Assembly (NCBI GenBank): GCA_023269565.1 | Contig: JAHFTD010000014.1 | Location: 1 to 40,113 of the forward strand | Length of the DNA: 40,113 nt | Direction: 5' to 3' | Origin: Opitutaceae bacterium | Lineage (GTDB): Bacteria; Verrucomicrobiota; Verrucomicrobiia; Opitutales; Opitutaceae | In this document: piece after piece, positions 36,586 to 40,113 of the stretch | How positions within the stretch are numbered: position 1 is the stretch's first letter | Layout: the number at the start of each line of letters is the position of its first letter | Notes under the pieces: model-generated | Databases searched by the model: none | Told to the model about the DNA's origin: nothing | Seen by the model: only the letters and a program-made list of their open reading frames with translations | Position numbers and translations under genes: made by a program

Positions 36586-37800
36586 ATGCAACCGACCATT
36601 GTCCGCACCAATACCGCCGAGCTCTACGACGCGTATGTGATGAAAAACTACCCGCGCGCCGCGCTCACTCTGACGCGTGGCGCCGGCGTCTCCGTCTGGG
36701 ACGACACCGGCCGGGAATACTTGGATTTCACCTCCGGCATCGCCGTGTGCGCGCTGGGGCATTGTCATCCGGTTTGGGTTGAGGCCATCCGCCAGCAGGC
36801 CGGCCAGCTCAACCATGTCAGCAATGTCTTCCGCAATCCGCTGCAGGGCGAGTTGGCGCGCCGGCTGGTCCAGCAGGCCGGCCCCGGCCGGGTGTTCATG
36901 GCCAACAGCGGCGCCGAGGCCAACGAGGGCCTGCTCAAGCTCGCGCGCCTGCACGGCATCCGCAAGTCGGGCGAGGAGGGCAAGTGCTACAAGGTCATCT
37001 GCGCGAAGATGGCGTTTCACGGCCGCACCTTCGGCGGCATGAGCGCCACGCTCCAGGAGAAAATCCAGAAGGGCTTCCGTCCGCTCCTGTCCGGCTTCGC
37101 GTTTGGCGAGCTGAACGACCTCGCGAGTTTCGCCGAACTCGTCGACGACCAGACCGCGGCTATTTTCGTCGAGACGGTGCAGGGGGAGGGCGGCATCAAG
37201 CCGTGCACGGACGAATTTCTCTGGGGCCTGCGCCAGCTCTGCGACCGCCACAACCTGCTGCTCATGCTCGACGAGGTGCAGTGCGGCATCGGCCGCACGG
37301 GCGACTTCTTCGCCTTCCAGCACAGCGGCGTGCGCGCCGACGCCATCGGCATGGCCAAGGGCCTCGGCGGCGGCTTCCCCATCGGGGCTTTCTGGGCCGC
37401 CGAGAAGCACGCCGATCTCTTCACGCCCGGATCGCATGGCTCCACTTTCGGCGGCGGACCGCTCGGCTGCGCCGCGGCGCTCGCCGTGCTCGACACCCTC
37501 GAACGCGAAGGTCTCATCGCCAAGGTGCGCGCGAACGGCGCGGTCTGGAAAGCCCAGCTCGAAAAGCTCGTCACGGAATTCCCGCAGCATGTGAAGGCGG
37601 TCACCGGCCGCGGCTACATGCTGGGGCTGGTGCTGCAGAGCGAGCCGCCGCCCTATCTCGCCGCGTTGCGCGAGGAGGGGTTACTCGTGCCGGCCGCCGG
37701 CGGCAACACCCTCCGCCTCCTGCCGCCGCTGATCGCCACGCCGGAGCACCTCAACCGCGCGACTGAGATCCTCCGCACGGTTTTACGGAAAAAGGCCTGA
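36586..37800 (+). CDS. argD: Acetylornithine aminotransferase ArgD
   Basis: A 404-residue class III PLP aminotransferase that converts N-acetylglutamate semialdehyde to N-acetylornithine. Visible: YLDFTSGIAVCALGHCHP (near 45-62), NSGAEANEGLLKLAR (107-121), AFHGRTFGGMSAT, LLMLDEVQCGIGRTGDFFAFQ (Asp229 for the PLP ring nitrogen), MAKGLGGGFPIGAF (Schiff-base Lys258), and GSHGSTFGGGPLGCAAALAVL. Length fits the family (about 400). It ends 3 bp before argF, so the two are tightly linked. Related ornithine or succinyldiaminopimelate aminotransferases exist, but the argB-argF context decides for ArgD. Confidence 0.96.
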   Translation: MQPTIVRTNTAELYDAYVMKNYPRAALTLTRGAGVSVWDDTGREYLDFTSGIAVCALGHCHPVWVEAIRQQAGQLNHVSNVFRNPLQGELARRLVQQAGPGRVFMANSGAEANEGLLKLARLHGIRKSGEEGKCYKVICAKMAFHGRTFGGMSATLQEKIQKGFRPLLSGFAFGELNDLASFAELVDDQTAAIFVETVQGEGGIKPCTDEFLWGLRQLCDRHNLLLMLDEVQCGIGRTGDFFAFQHSGVRADAIGMAKGLGGGFPIGAFWAAEKHADLFTPGSHGSTFGGGPLGCAAALAVLDTLEREGLIAKVRANGAVWKAQLEKLVTEFPQHVKAVTGRGYMLGLVLQSEPPPYLAALREEGLLVPAAGGNTLRLLPPLIATPEHLNRATEILRTVLRKKA

Positions 37801-37803
37801 AGC

Positions 37804-38739
37804 ATGCGCCATTTCATCCAGGAGACCGATTTCACCCGCGCGGAGGCGGCGCAGATCTTCGCGCTGGCCCGGCGCTATAAGCGCGAGCGCGGCCGGCACG
37901 AGCAGCCGCTGGCGGGTCAGACTTGGGCGATGATTTTCGCCAAGTCCAGCACGCGCACTCGCGTGTCGTTCGAGGTCGGCATCCACGAGCTCGGCGGCAA
38001 GGCCCTGTTTCTGGGCGTCAACGACATCCAGCTCAGCCGCGGCGAAACGATTGACGATACCGCCCGGGTGCTATCGCGCTTCATTCACGGCATCGTCATC
38101 CGCACCTTCAAACAAGACGACTTGGCGGAGCTCGCGCAACACGGGCATGTGCCGGTGGTGAACGCGCTGACGGACTTCCTGCATCCGTGTCAGATCTACG
38201 CCGACGCCTTCACCGCGGCGGAGCGCTGGGCCGGGCCGGCGGGCGACCTCATGGCGTCGCTGGCGGGCCGCAAGGTCGCCTTCCTCGGCGACACCGGCTT
38301 CAATATCGCCAACTCGTGGATTCTCGGGGCGCACCTTTTCGGCATGAAAGTCTCGCTGGCCGGCCCTCCGGGTTGCGAGCCAGGTCCGGAGATTAGCAAA
38401 CTGGCCGGGAGCCTCGGCGGATGTTTCCATTACACCGCCGATCCCTTCGAGGCCGTGGCTGGGGCTGACATTGTCTACACCGATGTCTGGACCAGCATGG
38501 GACAGGAGAAGGAGGCGGAGGCGCGCCGGCGCCGGATGCTGCCGTATCAGGTGACGGCCAAACTCTTCGCTGCGGCCAAGCCGGACGCGCTCTTCATGCA
38601 CTGTCTGCCCGCCCACGCCGGCGAGGAGGTGACGCAGGAGGTGCTCGACAACCCGCGCTGTGTCATTTTCGACGAGACGGAAAACCGCCTGCATGTGCAG
38701 AAAGCCATCCTCGCCACGTTGGCGCGGCTGCGGACCTGA
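37804..38739 (+). CDS. argF: Ornithine carbamoyltransferase ArgF
   Basis: A 311-residue enzyme that makes citrulline from ornithine and carbamoyl phosphate. The carbamoyl-phosphate loop is [13 protein letters not shown] (48-53), HPCQ is at 127-130, the ornithine-side DVWTSMGQE is near 227-235, and MHCLPAH is at 265-271. One deviation is [12 protein letters not shown] (161-172), where most ornithine transcarbamylases read GDGNNVANS or close to it; overall the family is clear. It competes with the ornithine decarboxylase two genes upstream of argD for the same substrate. It is 3 bp after argD and 20 bp before argG. Confidence 0.96.
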   Translation: MRHFIQETDFTRAEAAQIFALARRYKRERGRHEQPLAGQTWAMIFAKSSTRTRVSFEVGIHELGGKALFLGVNDIQLSRGETIDDTARVLSRFIHGIVIRTFKQDDLAELAQHGHVPVVNALTDFLHPCQIYADAFTAAERWAGPAGDLMASLAGRKVAFLGDTGFNIANSWILGAHLFGMKVSLAGPPGCEPGPEISKLAGSLGGCFHYTADPFEAVAGADIVYTDVWTSMGQEKEAEARRRRMLPYQVTAKLFAAAKPDALFMHCLPAHAGEEVTQEVLDNPRCVIFDETENRLHVQKAILATLARLRT

Positions 38740-38759
38740 CCGCCCCGACCTATTTCCCC

Positions 38760-39986
38760 ATGAAGATCGTGCTCGCATACTCCGGAGGCCTCGACACCTC
38801 TGTCATCGTCAAGTGGCTCCGTGAAACCTATGACGCCGAGATCGTCACCTTTGCCGCCGACATCGGCCAGGAAGAGGAACTGCGCGGCTTGTCCGCCAAG
38901 GCGCGGCGGACCGGGGCGGCGAAGCACTACACGCTCGATCTCGTCGAGGAGTTCGCGCGCGATTTCATCTACCCGATGATCCGGGCCAACGCGGTCTACG
39001 AGGGCCAGTATTACCTCGGCACCTCGATCGCCCGTCCGCTCATCGCCAAGGCGCAGATCGCCATCGCGCGCCGCGAAAAGGCCGACACTGTCGCGCACGG
39101 CGCCACCGGCAAGGGCAACGACCAGTGCCGCTTCGAGCTCACCTACATGGCGCTCGCGCCGCAGTTGCGGATCATCGCCCCGTGGAAAATCGACCGGTTC
39201 CGCGAGGAGTTTCCCGGCCGCGCCGAGATGATCGCCTACTGCAAGACGAACCGCATTCCGGTCGAAGCCTCGGTCAAGAAACCCTATTCGATGGACCGCA
39301 ACCTTCTCCACATCTCCTACGAGGCCGGCATCCTGGAGGATCCATGGTTCGATCCCACCACGAAGGCCAACCGCGGCATGTTTAAGCTCTCCGTCTCACC
39401 CGAGGACGCGCCGAACCGGGCCGAATACGTCGAGCTGGATTTCGTGCGGGGCGATTGCGTCGCGGTCAACGGCCGGAAGCTCTCGCCTGCCGGGGTGTTG
39501 AAGGCGTTGAACAAACTCGGTGGCAAGCACGGGGTGGGTCGGGTCGACCTCGTCGAGAACCGCTTCGTCGGCATGAAGTCCCGCGGCGTCTACGAGACGC
39601 CCGGCGGCACCATCCTCATGCACGCGCACCGGCAGGTGGAGTCGCTGACGCTGGACCGGGAGGTCATGCACCTGCGCGACTCACTCATCCCGAAATACGC
39701 CGAGCTCGTCTATTACGGCTTCTGGTTCGCGCCGGAACGCGAGGCGCTGCAGGCGCTGGTGGACGAATCCCAGAAGCACGTCACCGGCACCGTCCGGCTG
39801 AAGCTCTACAAGGGCAACATCATCACCTGCGGCCGCAAGTCGCGGCATTCGCTCTACGACTCGAAAGTCGCCTCGATGGAGGGAGTGAAGAGCTGGTATA
39901 ACCAGAGCGACGCCACCGGTTTCATCCGGCTCAACGGCCTGCGCCTCCGCGCCCGCTATTACGCGCAGGGCGGACCAAGGCTCTAA
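38760..39986 (+). CDS. argG: Argininosuccinate synthase ArgG
   Basis: A 408-residue ATP-dependent ligase joining citrulline and aspartate. Motifs: [17 protein letters not shown] (ATP loop, residues 4-20), [44 protein letters not shown], and the C-terminal [27 protein letters not shown]. Length matches the common bacterial type (about 400). It is the last gene of the cluster and is followed by a terminator; argH, needed to release arginine, is not present in the window and must lie elsewhere. Confidence 0.97.
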   Translation: MKIVLAYSGGLDTSVIVKWLRETYDAEIVTFAADIGQEEELRGLSAKARRTGAAKHYTLDLVEEFARDFIYPMIRANAVYEGQYYLGTSIARPLIAKAQIAIARREKADTVAHGATGKGNDQCRFELTYMALAPQLRIIAPWKIDRFREEFPGRAEMIAYCKTNRIPVEASVKKPYSMDRNLLHISYEAGILEDPWFDPTTKANRGMFKLSVSPEDAPNRAEYVELDFVRGDCVAVNGRKLSPAGVLKALNKLGGKHGVGRVDLVENRFVGMKSRGVYETPGGTILMHAHRQVESLTLDREVMHLRDSLIPKYAELVYYGFWFAPEREALQALVDESQKHVTGTVRLKLYKGNIITCGRKSRHSLYDSKVASMEGVKSWYNQSDATGFIRLNGLRLRARYYAQGGPRL

Positions 39987-40004
39987 GCCCGCTTTTCCGC
40001 TTTG

Positions 40005-40026
40005 CCGACGAGTGCGTCGGGTTTTT
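40005..40026 (+). terminator. Rho-independent terminator after argG
   Basis: Stem CCGACG / CGTCGG with loop AGTG, followed by GTTTTT, starting 19 bp after the argG stop. It closes the arginine-polyamine unit. Confidence 0.82.
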
Positions 40027-40113
40027 GCCGGCGCATTTGTTATGAGCCGTTGGAGGAAGGGGAGGAGATGGCGCGTTCAATATACTGGCCGTTGCTGGCT
40101 TAGCTTCAGCCAT

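Noticed and set aside
34954-37590. 878-aa minus-strand ORF opposite odc, argB and argD
   Set aside because: It is the antisense shadow of three clear genes in GC-rich DNA. The translation is Arg/Ala/Gly/His/Val-rich with no domain.
39931-40113. 60-aa minus-strand ORF at the right edge
   Set aside because: It overlaps the argG end and its terminator in antisense and looks like a chance frame. A short plus-strand frame after GGGGAGGAG (MARSIYWPLLA) is also too short to support.
1-40113. Search for CRISPR arrays, tRNA or rRNA genes, integrases and insertion sequences
   Set aside because: No spaced direct repeats, tRNA-like cloverleaf or transposase/integrase motifs were recognised by eye; a tool-based scan could still find a small RNA gene.

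Overview
The window is high-GC bacterial chromosome. The likely host is a Gram-negative member of Verrucomicrobiota, probably close to Opitutaceae. That placement is an inference from gene content: large TonB-dependent receptors with a 'VTGS' start, a minimal two-domain PutA, and an RDD protein with bactofilin-like repeats. Almost no gene has a Shine-Dalgarno sequence. No rRNA, tRNA, CRISPR array, insertion sequence or prophage was seen.

Layout. (1) 1-881, minus strand: an incomplete phospholipase-D-like gene running off the left edge. The ORF track misses it because its stop is outside the window. It looks AT-richer than the rest. (2) 1027-4029, minus: bifunctional proline catabolic enzyme PutA. 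(3) 4274-7275, plus: ECF sigma factor, small membrane protein (possible anti-sigma) and a secreted/membrane bactofilin-RDD fusion, closed by a strong terminator. (4) 7387-9035, plus: purE-purK, overlapping by a GTGA junction. (5) 9072-11887, minus: an exported NTF2-like protein, fumarylacetoacetase, and an uncharacterised protein that overlaps the fahA start by 4 bp. (6) 12283-23418, plus: three consecutive TonB-dependent receptors, each with its own terminator, then an exported S9 peptidase. A 142-bp palindromic element lies between receptors 1 and 2. (7) 23415-29530: a GH20-like protein, a MOSC protein, a DUF423-cca-tal operon and a small outer-membrane barrel protein. (8) 29625-30454, plus: rplM-rpsI. 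(9) 30571-39986, plus: the arginine cluster argC-argJ-hss-odc-argB-argD-argF-argG.

How the genes work together. The arginine cluster encodes the acetyl-cycle route from N-acetylglutamate to ornithine and on to argininosuccinate; argH is not in the window. Between argJ and argB sit a bacterial-type homospermidine synthase and a fold-III ornithine decarboxylase, so ornithine could be diverted to putrescine and then sym-homospermidine by genes in the same transcription unit. This arginine-polyamine unit is the most interesting system here. The receptor/peptidase block suggests uptake and breakdown of peptides or other large substrates. PutA and FahA feed proline and tyrosine carbon into central metabolism.

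Second-tier points of interest are the hairpin-pair repeat with compensatory base changes, the hidden PLD-like gene, the sigma/bactofilin-RDD unit, the unknown partner of fahA, and the near-absence of Shine-Dalgarno sequences.
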